Part shown: piece by piece, positions 25,939 to 34,406 of the stretch
Position numbering within the stretch: the stretch's first letter is position 1
Layout: each line of letters begins with the position of its first letter
Assembly: GCA_003023725.1 (NCBI GenBank)
Contig: PXYT01000013.1
Coordinates: 1-64,000 of the forward strand
DNA from: Sulfobacillus benefaciens
Lineage (GTDB): Bacteria > Bacillota > Sulfobacillia > Sulfobacillales > Sulfobacillaceae
Direction: 5' to 3'
Length of the DNA stretch: 64,000 bases
The notes under the pieces: model-generated
What the model saw: the letters and a program-made list of their open reading frames with translations, nothing else
The model's database searches: none
What the model was told of the DNA's origin: nothing
Translations under genes and position numbers: made by a program

Positions 25939-26943
25939 TTGGCTGCAGAATTCGAGGCGCGGGACTTTCATGCTCGTGGTGTTCAAATCAGAAACTTACG
26001 CGTCAGCTACCAAACGCCTCAGGGTGACATACCGGCCGTAAACGGAGTGAATCTGTCGATTGCCCCTGGCAAAATCACCGGCATCATCGGAGAATCAGGT
26101 TCGGGAAAATCTACTCTAGCCATGGCGCTGATGAATACAGTTCCACGTCCCGGCCGCATCATTTCAGGATCTGTTGTCGTGGACGGAATCGGAGATATGC
26201 TCACAATTGACAAAGAGAGTCGTCGCAGGGCCCATGGCCGTCATTTGGGTTTTGTCTTTCAGGCTTCGCAAAATTCCTTGAACCCGCTGCGTCGCATTGG
26301 CGCCCAGGTGCTGGATTTGGGGCGATCTCACAACGTCAAGGATTTGCGCGCCCTGATCAAAAGAGCCAAAGAATTGCTCGGGAAAATGGGGTTAAACGCG
26401 GATCGCGTCTTATTGTCTTACCAACACGAATTGTCCGGGGGAATGCGACAAAGAGTAGGTATTATGTTTGCATTGGTTTTAGATGCACGGGTGGTGATTT
26501 TGGATGAACCGACGACGGCTTTAGACATGCTTTCTCAGGCGTCGGTCCTGCAGATTGTCCGTCAAATCCATCAAGAACGTCATCTGACCACAGTCCTGAT
26601 TAGTCACGACATGGGAGTGGTAGCCGATCTGGCCGACAATGTGGTGGTCATGTACGGGGGAGAATTGGCCGAGCAGGGTTCCACGGAAGAAGTCCTGGCT
26701 CATCCTTTGCACCCCTATACTCAAGGGCTGATCAAAGCTATTCCGCGTATATCGGGGCCGCTGGATCAGGCCGTCGCGTTGCCGGGATTGCCTCCGGATT
26801 CGGCGGCTCTAATGGCCCATGGATGTTTATTTGCCGGCCGCTGCCCCAAAAGGCTGCCGGTCTGCGGTGAGTCCCGGCCGACGTATGAGAGCGTGGGTCA
26901 AGGACGCTACGTCGCATGCTTTAGGGTGGCGGGCCATGATTGA
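25939..26943 (+). CDS. Oligopeptide ABC transporter ATPase (DppD-like)
   Basis: 334-residue ATPase: Walker A GESGSGKST, signature LSGGMRQRVGIMFAL, Walker B VVILDEPTTALD, switch histidine in LISHDMGVVADL. The C-terminal Cys-containing extension (GCLFAGRCPKRLPVC) is the iron-sulfur-like motif of DppD/OppD proteins. Start is a TTG 8 bases after AAAGGAGG. Its end overlaps the next ATPase by 8 bases. Confidence 0.94.
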   Translation: MAAEFEARDFHARGVQIRNLRVSYQTPQGDIPAVNGVNLSIAPGKITGIIGESGSGKSTLAMALMNTVPRPGRIISGSVVVDGIGDMLTIDKESRRRAHGRHLGFVFQASQNSLNPLRRIGAQVLDLGRSHNVKDLRALIKRAKELLGKMGLNADRVLLSYQHELSGGMRQRVGIMFALVLDARVVILDEPTTALDMLSQASVLQIVRQIHQERHLTTVLISHDMGVVADLADNVVVMYGGELAEQGSTEEVLAHPLHPYTQGLIKAIPRISGPLDQAVALPGLPPDSAALMAHGCLFAGRCPKRLPVCGESRPTYESVGQGRYVACFRVAGHD

Positions 26944-27943
26944 GATCAAAAATCTGACGAAGGTGTTTCCCGCCCGAAAAGGATTGCTGGGGCATGACGC
27001 CATAAAGGCTGTCGCCAATGTCTGTTTTTCGATCCCGGAGGCGGGATCCGTGTCTTTTATCGGCGAATCGGGGTCGGGAAAAACCACGATTGGACGCATA
27101 TTGGCCGGACTAGAAACGCCCAGTTCAGGGGATATTTGGATTCAAGGGGTTAATGTGACAAAAATGCCGCAAGCCGAGCGTCGCCGGTTCTTGCGGCAAG
27201 TGCAGCTGATTCAGCAAGACCCTTATCAGGCTTTAAATCCGGCAAGGACCATTGAACAGGCCTTAGGGGATCCCTTGAAGGTAATAGCCCGTGAAAGAGG
27301 ACAAGATTCCGCCTGGATTCAGACCCGTATGCATGACGTCTTGCACAGGGTTGGCATTGAACCCGGAAGTGTCTTGAATAAATACCCGCACATGTTGTCG
27401 GGGGGACAGCGCCAGCGTATTGTCATTGCCCGCGCGCTGACCGTGGACCCGAAGGTCCTGGTGGCGGACGAGGCTGTGTCGATGATCGATGTCTCGCTTA
27501 GGCTGGGGGTATTGAAGTTACTTAAGGATTTGCGCGAACAATTCGGGATTTCCCTTCTTTTCATTACCCACGATGTGGCTTCCGCCCGGTATGTCGGGCA
27601 GAATGGACAGTTGTTTGTAATTTATAAAGGCATGGTCATTGAATCCGGCCCTACCGATCAAATCATTGATCAGCCCTATCATCCTTATACTCAGGCACTA
27701 TTAAGCGCCGTGCCCGTTCTGAAAGGTCTGGAGAATCCTGGCCCTGATCGATTCATTCCCTTGCGCGGGGATGATCAGGAACTCATACCTGACACGGTAT
27801 GTCTCTATCAGCCCCGTTGCCCGTTTGCCCAGACTAAGTGCCGTGAAGAGCGCCCGGCGCTGCAAGGCACGGAACACGCTCATGCCTGCCATTTTCCTGT
27901 GGTAAGACGGGTTGTGGCGACCGTTCGTGCAAACGAGGGATAA
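26936..27943 (+). CDS. Oligopeptide ABC transporter ATPase (DppF-like)
   Basis: 335-residue partner ATPase: Walker A GESGSGKTT, signature LSGGQRQRIVIARAL, Walker B VLVADEAVSMID (an unusual DEAVSM instead of DEPVSA), switch histidine in FITHDVASARY. The C-terminal OppC tail motif with CLYQPRCPFAQTKC is present. The ATG at 26936 overlaps the DppD-like stop; the longer frame to 26819 lies wholly inside that gene and is rejected. Confidence 0.93.
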   Translation: MIEIKNLTKVFPARKGLLGHDAIKAVANVCFSIPEAGSVSFIGESGSGKTTIGRILAGLETPSSGDIWIQGVNVTKMPQAERRRFLRQVQLIQQDPYQALNPARTIEQALGDPLKVIARERGQDSAWIQTRMHDVLHRVGIEPGSVLNKYPHMLSGGQRQRIVIARALTVDPKVLVADEAVSMIDVSLRLGVLKLLKDLREQFGISLLFITHDVASARYVGQNGQLFVIYKGMVIESGPTDQIIDQPYHPYTQALLSAVPVLKGLENPGPDRFIPLRGDDQELIPDTVCLYQPRCPFAQTKCREERPALQGTEHAHACHFPVVRRVVATVRANEG

Positions 27944-27984
27944 AGGGGGCCTTTGTCTGAAGTCTTCGGCACTTTGAGGAATGA

Positions 27985-29061
27985 TTGGAGTTCACAGCCG
28001 GTAAGCAAAAGAGGAGGTGTATAAGCACGGATCGATATCAGGTTGTGCGCCAGGTTATCCACGATGGCATACAAGAAGGATTAATACCAGGCGCGGTGGC
28101 TCGAATCGGCCGGGTGGACGAGGTTCTCTGGCATCATCACGAAGGGGACGCTCAGGTATTGGGGGAGCGCCGAGCGATGACGGATGATACAGTTTTCGAT
28201 CTGGCATCGCTCACCAAAGTCGTGGCCACACTGCCCGCCCTGCTGTTGCTGGTTCAATCGGGACAAATAGCGCTGGATGCTCCGGTGTCCCGTTACTTTT
28301 CCGCTTTTGGCGACGGTCTGAAAGCTCAGGTACGACTCTTTCATTTGCTGACCCACACGGCGGGCCTTGTTTCTCACCGGCCCCTATACCGCTGGGCTCA
28401 AGAAAACGGCGAGATCGTGAAATTGGCGGCGGAATCACCGCTGGTCCTGGAACCGGGCACGAAAGTCGTGTACAGCGATCTGGGTTTTATCTTGTTGGGA
28501 GCGTTGGTGGCCAAGGTCAGCGGTGAAACTTTGAACACATTTTGCGCGTCTCGTATCTTTGAGCCGTTGGGCATGAGCCGTACCGGATTTGTGCCATCCG
28601 GTGTGGGGGATTTTGCTGCAACGGAGATGGTTGACAATCGTGTTTTGTCCGGAGTGGTGCATGACGAAAATGCACGGGCTATGGGCGGAACAGCTGGGCA
28701 TGCGGGCTTGTTTGCTCCGGCTGGAGATCTTGTTCGTTATCTCGCCCTGTGGACGGGACGGGGCGGAGTATTGCGCGAGATTGTCAAAGAGGCTGCAATA
28801 AAGTCCTATACGCCGGGATTAGGGGGAAATCGCGGATGGGGATTTGTTCTCCGCGGGGACGCTTATGATATTGCAGGGGATCTGTGGCCGGCTACGGCGG
28901 CCAGTCATACCGGATTTACCGGAACTTCGCTGGTATTTGACCGGAAATCCGGATATTGGGCGGTTTTGTTAACCAATCGGGTTCATTTTGGCAGACAGGT
29001 GGAGATCAACGATTTCCGGCGCCGTTTTCACAATGCGGTTGCAGCTTGTTTGTTCGGCTAG
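27985..29061 (+). CDS. Serine beta-lactamase-fold hydrolase (class C/AmiE-YbbE-like)
   Basis: About 358-residue penicillin-binding-fold enzyme. Active-site motifs: SLTK (nucleophile Ser, general-base Lys), YSD and HTG, with no signal peptide. In Bacillus a related gene lies in the MurNAc recycling operon, so a peptidoglycan amidase or D,D-peptidase role is likely. The start is uncertain: TTG at 27985 has GAGGA nearby, while a much better AGGAGGTG at 28012-28018 is followed only by ATA and ACG, with the next GTG at 28045 too far away. Confidence 0.85.
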   Translation: MEFTAGKQKRRCISTDRYQVVRQVIHDGIQEGLIPGAVARIGRVDEVLWHHHEGDAQVLGERRAMTDDTVFDLASLTKVVATLPALLLLVQSGQIALDAPVSRYFSAFGDGLKAQVRLFHLLTHTAGLVSHRPLYRWAQENGEIVKLAAESPLVLEPGTKVVYSDLGFILLGALVAKVSGETLNTFCASRIFEPLGMSRTGFVPSGVGDFAATEMVDNRVLSGVVHDENARAMGGTAGHAGLFAPAGDLVRYLALWTGRGGVLREIVKEAAIKSYTPGLGGNRGWGFVLRGDAYDIAGDLWPATAASHTGFTGTSLVFDRKSGYWAVLLTNRVHFGRQVEINDFRRRFHNAVAACLFG

Positions 29062-29149
29062 TGGATATCGTCTGGATTAAGACAGAAAATCAATGAGGTG
29101 TGGAGACATTCTGTTCGAGATTCTTTCGAGATTCCTAAGGAGGCGAACT

Positions 29150-30208
29150 ATGACGGATGTGCAAGTCAAACGGGGAACACCCGCAGTACTGGAGAGTCTT
29201 GAGGCCATGGTCGACAGCGTCTACCGCCCCGGACGCGAGCCGGGAACGGGGATGCCCAAAGAATTTCCGCATCTCTTTCATCCTCGCAACGCGCACAATT
29301 TGTTTTATGTGGAACACCAGGGAATCCCCGTGAGTATGGTCGGGGTATTAAAGCAAACAGCCATATTGCCCGGGTGCGCGTTGCCGGTAGCTTCGATTGG
29401 CAGTGTCGTCACCCGCCCTGAATACCGGAAACAACAACTGGCCACGGCGGTTTTGGAGAAGGTCTTTCAAACCATGCAACACGAAGGACAGGCTTTATGC
29501 CTGATTTCCGGTGAACGGCAGTTGTACCTGAGACTGGGTTGTGTGAAAACGGGACGGATGTTAACTGTGAGGGCCCAGGCTTCATCCGCGCCCAATGGGG
29601 TGCCCGGGCATTTGGTCAAACGAATTCCCGCGAACCAAAGACGTGATTATGCATCACGATTGGCCGGGATTTACCGGCAGGAACCATATCGGTTTAAACG
29701 GAGCGCCGCAGAGATGGCCGTTCTGCTGGACGCCTTGTGGTTTCAAAGACCGGGTTTTCGCCAAGAACTCTTTGTGTTGGAAACCCCGGCATCCATTGAC
29801 GGGTATATCGTGGCTTTCGTAACGCCCTCTCGGCCTGACAGCGCCCAGGTCATGGAGTGGGCAGGAGACAGGCGCCTTGTCGACATGGCATGGGCGGATG
29901 TGATGGCTGAATTAGACGTGGAATCGGTAACTTTCCACGTCCATGAGAAAGATCTTTGGATGCAGTCCTTGCTGGAGCACAGAAACTGGGAGAAGGAATC
30001 CGAACCCATTCAGGGCACCGTTAAAACGGCCGATACGGCCACACTTTTGCACTCCGTGAAACCTTTGCTCGAGGAAGTGGGAGAGTGGCCTGGGAAGACA
30101 ACGAAATACCGGCAAGACGAAGATGTTTCCGGCTGGTTATTTGGATCCCCGGATGAAGGCGGGTTGGGTATTCCCTTCATACTGACGGATGATTTGAATT
30201 ATATCTAA
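29150..30208 (+). CDS. GNAT-family N-acetyltransferase (Eis-like)
   Basis: 352-residue protein with an N-terminal acetyl-CoA-binding GNAT domain (VASIGSVVTRPEYRKQQLATAVLE, about residues 80-103, containing the pyrophosphate loop) and a second C-terminal half, as in the Eis/enhanced-intracellular-survival type. ATG after AAGGAGG; the longer frame to 29093 has no ribosome site. In Bacillus a GNAT gene (ybbJ) also accompanies the MurNAc recycling genes. It may acetylate a salvaged amino sugar or peptide amine; substrate unknown. Confidence 0.82.
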   Translation: MTDVQVKRGTPAVLESLEAMVDSVYRPGREPGTGMPKEFPHLFHPRNAHNLFYVEHQGIPVSMVGVLKQTAILPGCALPVASIGSVVTRPEYRKQQLATAVLEKVFQTMQHEGQALCLISGERQLYLRLGCVKTGRMLTVRAQASSAPNGVPGHLVKRIPANQRRDYASRLAGIYRQEPYRFKRSAAEMAVLLDALWFQRPGFRQELFVLETPASIDGYIVAFVTPSRPDSAQVMEWAGDRRLVDMAWADVMAELDVESVTFHVHEKDLWMQSLLEHRNWEKESEPIQGTVKTADTATLLHSVKPLLEEVGEWPGKTTKYRQDEDVSGWLFGSPDEGGLGIPFILTDDLNYI

Positions 30209-30704
30209 GGATTTTTGGGGCGGATAAAATTCTTCAATGGGACAATGACTGTCATAGACCCTATTTCTGAAGGCGCTTCAAGGGAGGAATTCTTAAGCTG
30301 AAACGTAGGTGGGCTTGGGGGCGCATGCCGCCAACATGAATTTGAGAGCCGATGGGGTTTTATCCCGGTGCGTACCCAATCATTGAGGATGTGACGCGAC
30401 GCCCCCCGAATCTCGGAGAGAAAGGGCATCATGGTGGCAGCTCCGAGCAATCTTTCCGGCAAACAGTCGGGGAAGGCGCAGCTTTTCTGGCTGGCCTGGG
30501 CGCCAAGGTGGGGGTATTAGGCGCCACGGCGCGGCGGTGGTTTCGAGTTCCAGGATTATCGGCGATGCCCCGCATCACCAATGAGATCCGGACCGACATG
30601 GCATGAAAAGCCTCTGCCATCTGATTTTGTTTTGTTCTCTGGGAGGACTCACAGCACAGGCTGATGGAGCGGGGGTCACGGACTCAGGGCACAGGAGGAG
30701 AGAT
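30209..30704. other. Gap of about 500 bases between the GNAT and NamZ genes
   Basis: Short frames on both strands (for example plus 30352-30606) lack ribosome sites and family features. An ATG at 30603 opens in frame with NamZ and encodes a hydrophobic, signal-like stretch ending in an AQA-type site, discussed under the NamZ gene. Gap length is unusual inside an otherwise tight operon, so a lost gene is possible. Confidence 0.35.
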
Positions 30705-31871
30705 ATGGGCACAGTATTGGGCATTGAGCGTCTTATCGATGAATATCCCGAGTTGGTAAGGGGCAACCGGACAGGGGTTGTGACCAATTACACGATGACA
30801 GATAGCCGCCTCATTCCGGTCATTGATCGGCTGATCCGCGCCTTTGGGCGGGACATTGTTAAGCTGTTTGGCCCTGAGCACGGTGTCATGGCCGCCGCAG
30901 TTGAAGGAGAAAGCGTTGGGGCGCGGATGGACGAGCACAGTAACCTACCGGCACTGAGCCTTTATGGCCATCAGCATCAGCCTACACCTGAGATGATGGA
31001 TGACATCGATCTGATCATTGTGGATCTCCAGGATATTGGCAGCCGCTATTTTACCTATCTGTCTACGTTGAAAGGAGTTCTGGAGATCTCTCGCGACCAA
31101 GGAGTGCGCTGTATTGTCGTCGACCGGCCTAATCCTATTGGGGGGGAACGGCAGGAAGGTATACCCGTCCAACCGCAATACACTTCGTTTGTTGGCTGTC
31201 TGCCGATCCCCGCCCGTCACGGCCTGACCCTGGGGGAAATGGCTCGATGGCTACAACGCACACGCTATCCCACTTTGGAACTTGAGGTGGTACATATGGG
31301 AAACTGGCGGCGGTCATTCTATTGGGATGAGACGGCCCTTCCCTTTGTGCCGCCCTCACCCAATACCACTGGCCCGGATATGATGGTATTATATCCGGGC
31401 ACCTGCCTGTTCGAAGGCGTCAATGTATCGGTGGGACGGGGGACCGCCAAGCCGTTTGAAATAATTGGGGCGCCTTTCATCGACGGCTTTCGCCTGGCCC
31501 GGCTTTTTAACCGCCAAAACTGGCCGGGGGTTCGGGCCAGAGGGCTCTATTTCGTTCCCTGGCGTCAGCGTTACGCCCAGACTCTTTGCCAAGGTGTCCA
31601 ACTGCATGTTACCCAAAACAGAATTCTGTCACCGGTTCGTATAGGTATTGCTCTGCTGCAGCTGATCCACGAGCTGTATCCGGAGCATTTTTCTTTTGGG
31701 CCATCCCGTTCCCAGGGCCATGCGGATTCTCTCTTTTTCGATTTGCTGGCCGGATCAGGCGAATTGCGTAAGGCCATTGAAGCGGGAGCGGGCCAGGACT
31801 TTCTCGCGGATGAGAGTTCGTGGCTTCAAGATTTTCGGGAGGAAATTACCCAGGATTTGCTGTATACGTAA
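30705..31871 (+). CDS. namZ: Exo-beta-N-acetylmuramidase NamZ (DUF1343)
   Basis: 388-residue enzyme that removes terminal MurNAc from muropeptides. DUF1343 marks in order: GNRTGVVTNYT, KLFGPEHG, DLQDIGSRYFTYLSTL, VVDRPNPIGG, VLYPGTCLFEGVNVSVGRGTAKPFE and IGAPFI. The ATG at 30705 follows AGGAGGAGAG and gives a cytoplasmic protein; an in-frame ATG at 30603 without a ribosome site would add a signal-like N-terminus. Bacillus NamZ is secreted, so the location matters. It is followed by nagZ after 39 bases; the two enzymes act in sequence on MurNAc-GlcNAc chains. Confidence 0.93.
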   Translation: MGTVLGIERLIDEYPELVRGNRTGVVTNYTMTDSRLIPVIDRLIRAFGRDIVKLFGPEHGVMAAAVEGESVGARMDEHSNLPALSLYGHQHQPTPEMMDDIDLIIVDLQDIGSRYFTYLSTLKGVLEISRDQGVRCIVVDRPNPIGGERQEGIPVQPQYTSFVGCLPIPARHGLTLGEMARWLQRTRYPTLELEVVHMGNWRRSFYWDETALPFVPPSPNTTGPDMMVLYPGTCLFEGVNVSVGRGTAKPFEIIGAPFIDGFRLARLFNRQNWPGVRARGLYFVPWRQRYAQTLCQGVQLHVTQNRILSPVRIGIALLQLIHELYPEHFSFGPSRSQGHADSLFFDLLAGSGELRKAIEAGAGQDFLADESSWLQDFREEITQDLLYT

Positions 31872-31910
31872 GGTGTTCGCGGAGACTGGACACCGGAAAG
31901 AGAGGAACCC

Positions 31911-33518
31911 ATGTCGGATGAGGAGTTAAAGCGTTTAATCGGTCAGGTCATGATTTGCGGGTTCCCCAGTCCCTATCTGGACGCACAGGCCCGTCAACTG
32001 ATTACGGAGTACCATCTCGGCAACGTTATTCTGTTTTCCCGCAATATCCTGTCCTTCGGGCAAATTTCGGAACTCACGGGGGCCTTGCAGAAACTCGCGC
32101 AAGACACCGAACAGGCCGATCCCCTTATCATTGCCACCGATCAGGAAAACGGTCTGGTGTCACGGCTCGGTTCCGACATCCCTGGATTCCCGGGGAGTAT
32201 GGCTCTTGCCGCAACCGGGGAAGACAAGTGGGTCTATGAGGTGGCAAAAATGACGGGAACATTTCTTGAGAAGGCCGGGATCAACATGGATTTGGCACCC
32301 GTACTGGATATCAACAACAATCCCTTGAATCCGGTCATCGGTGTGCGCTCCTTCGGAGATACTCCCGCTCAGGTGGCGTCCATGGGTCTGGCCATGGCCA
32401 GGGGTCTTCAGGACTCTGGAGTGTTTGCCTGCGGCAAGCACTTCCCCGGCCATGGAGATACGCATGTAGACTCGCATCGGGATTTACCCCACATCAGCCA
32501 CGATCTTGAGCGTATAAAGGAGGTGGAACTCGTCCCCTTTGAGGCCGCGATTCACCAGGATATCCCGGCGATTATGACGGCTCATATAGTCTTTGACCAG
32601 TTGGATCCTCTTCTTCCGGCTACTTTGTCCCACTCGGTTGTCCAAGGTCTTCTGCGCCAACATTTAGGATTTACCGGAGTCATTACCACGGATTGCCTGG
32701 AGATGCAGGCGATTTCACGAACCGTGGGGGTGGGCGCCGGGGCGGTGAGGGCACTGTTGGCAGGCTGCGATATGATCATGGTGTCTCACCACTTAGAGAG
32801 GCAAAAAGAAGCGATGGATGCCATTTATGACGCGGTGATTCAAGGCGTTCTTCCCATCGCTCGCTTGGAAGAGGCCCGTGGCCGCATTACTGGGTTGAAA
32901 GTTCGGTTGTCGGTAGCAAACCCATATTCTCCCGGGGAGATGAAGCAGGATATGGTCCGGGCGCTGAATTTGCAGGCCCAGACATCGGAGCGCGCTCTCA
33001 CTTGTCTTCATGACGGGCAGGACCAAGTCGGCGAATCCGGGGGAAAGACCCCTTTCCCTCCTCCCCGCTTTGTGACACTGATTTATGATGCGGGCGTTCC
33101 CCCCATGATGGTGCAAGGGCCGCAATTCCAGACGGTATGGACTGAGTTGGCCGCATTCGTGTTCGGCGATGTGAAAACGCAAGTATTGACCGTTGACGAA
33201 GCTATTTCCGATCCGGATCTGACCCGGGAATGTGACTGGCTCATTTATCTTTCGTCGGCGCTGACGCCTCCTCAAGAGAGAATGGGGGACTTATTGCGGG
33301 ATCATCCCCATTCCGCGGTCTGGCTCGTGCGTACGCCCTATTTATTTCCGTGGTTTAAAGCCAGGGGGGTGAAACGCATCTATGCTTTGTATGAAAATAC
33401 TCCGTGGATGATGAAGGCAGCCATGCGGGCGCTCCTGGGTGAGAATGCCCCGGGAAGGCTGGCTGTGGGTGTCGAAGGGTACGCGGCCGGATACAAGGCA
33501 TGCGAAACAGGCGAGTGA
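31911..33518 (+). CDS. nagZ: Beta-N-acetylglucosaminidase NagZ (GH3)
   Basis: 535-residue GH3 enzyme. KHFPGHGDTHVDSH holds the family's His/Asp acid-base dyad, and the nucleophile aspartate is in VITTDCLEM. ATDQENGLVSRL and DLAPVLDINNNP are further family marks. It has the catalytic barrel plus a C-terminal domain of about 190 residues, as in Bacillus NagZ rather than the short Gram-negative form, but no signal peptide. ATG after AGAGAGGAA. With NamZ it would split imported muropeptide sugars inside the cell. Confidence 0.95.
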   Translation: MSDEELKRLIGQVMICGFPSPYLDAQARQLITEYHLGNVILFSRNILSFGQISELTGALQKLAQDTEQADPLIIATDQENGLVSRLGSDIPGFPGSMALAATGEDKWVYEVAKMTGTFLEKAGINMDLAPVLDINNNPLNPVIGVRSFGDTPAQVASMGLAMARGLQDSGVFACGKHFPGHGDTHVDSHRDLPHISHDLERIKEVELVPFEAAIHQDIPAIMTAHIVFDQLDPLLPATLSHSVVQGLLRQHLGFTGVITTDCLEMQAISRTVGVGAGAVRALLAGCDMIMVSHHLERQKEAMDAIYDAVIQGVLPIARLEEARGRITGLKVRLSVANPYSPGEMKQDMVRALNLQAQTSERALTCLHDGQDQVGESGGKTPFPPPRFVTLIYDAGVPPMMVQGPQFQTVWTELAAFVFGDVKTQVLTVDEAISDPDLTRECDWLIYLSSALTPPQERMGDLLRDHPHSAVWLVRTPYLFPWFKARGVKRIYALYENTPWMMKAAMRALLGENAPGRLAVGVEGYAAGYKACETGE

Positions 33519-33540
33519 CAAAGATGACGGGGTGGATATC

Positions 33541-34266
33541 GTGAAGGTAGAAATTTTCGACTATGCGCAAGAGGTCGCCGAACGGGTGGCGGATCTTCTT
33601 GAGGATCAGCTCCGGGTCTATCCCTATTCCCAGCTGGGTTTGGCGACGGGGACCACGATGGTGCCGATTTATAAAGAAATGGTCCGGCGGGTTCAGGAAA
33701 ACCGTTTGAATCTGGCCGGCGTGCGCACTTTCAATCTGGATGAGTACGTGGGGCTCGATGAATCGAACCCCAATTCTTTCATGGCTTTCATGCGGGAGCA
33801 TTTGTTTGAGCCGGTGGGCCTGCCACGCGAACACAGCTACTTCCCCTGGCCGGATTTTTCCCGTTGCCCCGCGAGGTATGATGACTTGATCAAAGAATGC
33901 GGAGGCATTGACTGGCAGTTGCTGGGTATTGGCCATAATGGGCACATTGGATTCAATGAACCCCAAACCCCCTGGGACAGCAAAACTCATGAGGTGATTC
34001 TCACGGCTGACACCCGCCGTGCCAACCGACAGGCATTCGGGGGCGAATGGCTCAAGGTTCCGCAGAAGGCTGTGACAATGGGTATCGGAACCATTATGCA
34101 CTCCAGAACCATCGTTCTGGTCGCATTGGGGAAAGGCAAGAGCGCTATTCTTGCCCAGGCTTTAAGAGGCCCCATGACTCTCCAAGTTCCGGCCTCGGTC
34201 TTACAGCGGCATCCACACACATTTGTCTTGTGTGATCGGGCGGCTGGCACACTTCTTGACAGATAA
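33541..34266 (+). CDS. nagB: Glucosamine-6-phosphate deaminase
   Basis: 241-residue enzyme converting glucosamine-6-phosphate to fructose-6-phosphate and ammonia. Family marks: GLATGTTM, FNLDEYVGL, GIGHNGHIGFNEP and the late VTMGIGTIMHSRTIVLVALGKGKS. The start is a GTG; the frame upstream to 33439 is inside nagZ. It comes 22 bases after nagZ and ends the salvage cluster, sending recovered amino sugar into glycolysis. NagA, a GlcNAc kinase and MurQ are not in the window and must be elsewhere for a full route. Confidence 0.94.
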   Translation: MKVEIFDYAQEVAERVADLLEDQLRVYPYSQLGLATGTTMVPIYKEMVRRVQENRLNLAGVRTFNLDEYVGLDESNPNSFMAFMREHLFEPVGLPREHSYFPWPDFSRCPARYDDLIKECGGIDWQLLGIGHNGHIGFNEPQTPWDSKTHEVILTADTRRANRQAFGGEWLKVPQKAVTMGIGTIMHSRTIVLVALGKGKSAILAQALRGPMTLQVPASVLQRHPHTFVLCDRAAGTLLDR

Positions 34267-34406
34267 CTCTTTCTGTTTGGGGCTAATCTGCCGGTGTATT
34301 CGTCAAAAATTCCGCTATGGCGGCTATGGCCGGATTCTCGCATGAAACCGGAAATTTCTCCACATACTTTATGGCGTGAACTGATGATGTAGGAGGGTTC
34401 AACGCT

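Noticed and set aside
30352-30606. Possible MurQ or sugar kinase remnant between the GNAT and NamZ genes
   Set aside because: The gap is where a lost recycling gene might have been, but none of the frames resembles MurQ, BadF-type kinases or NagK.
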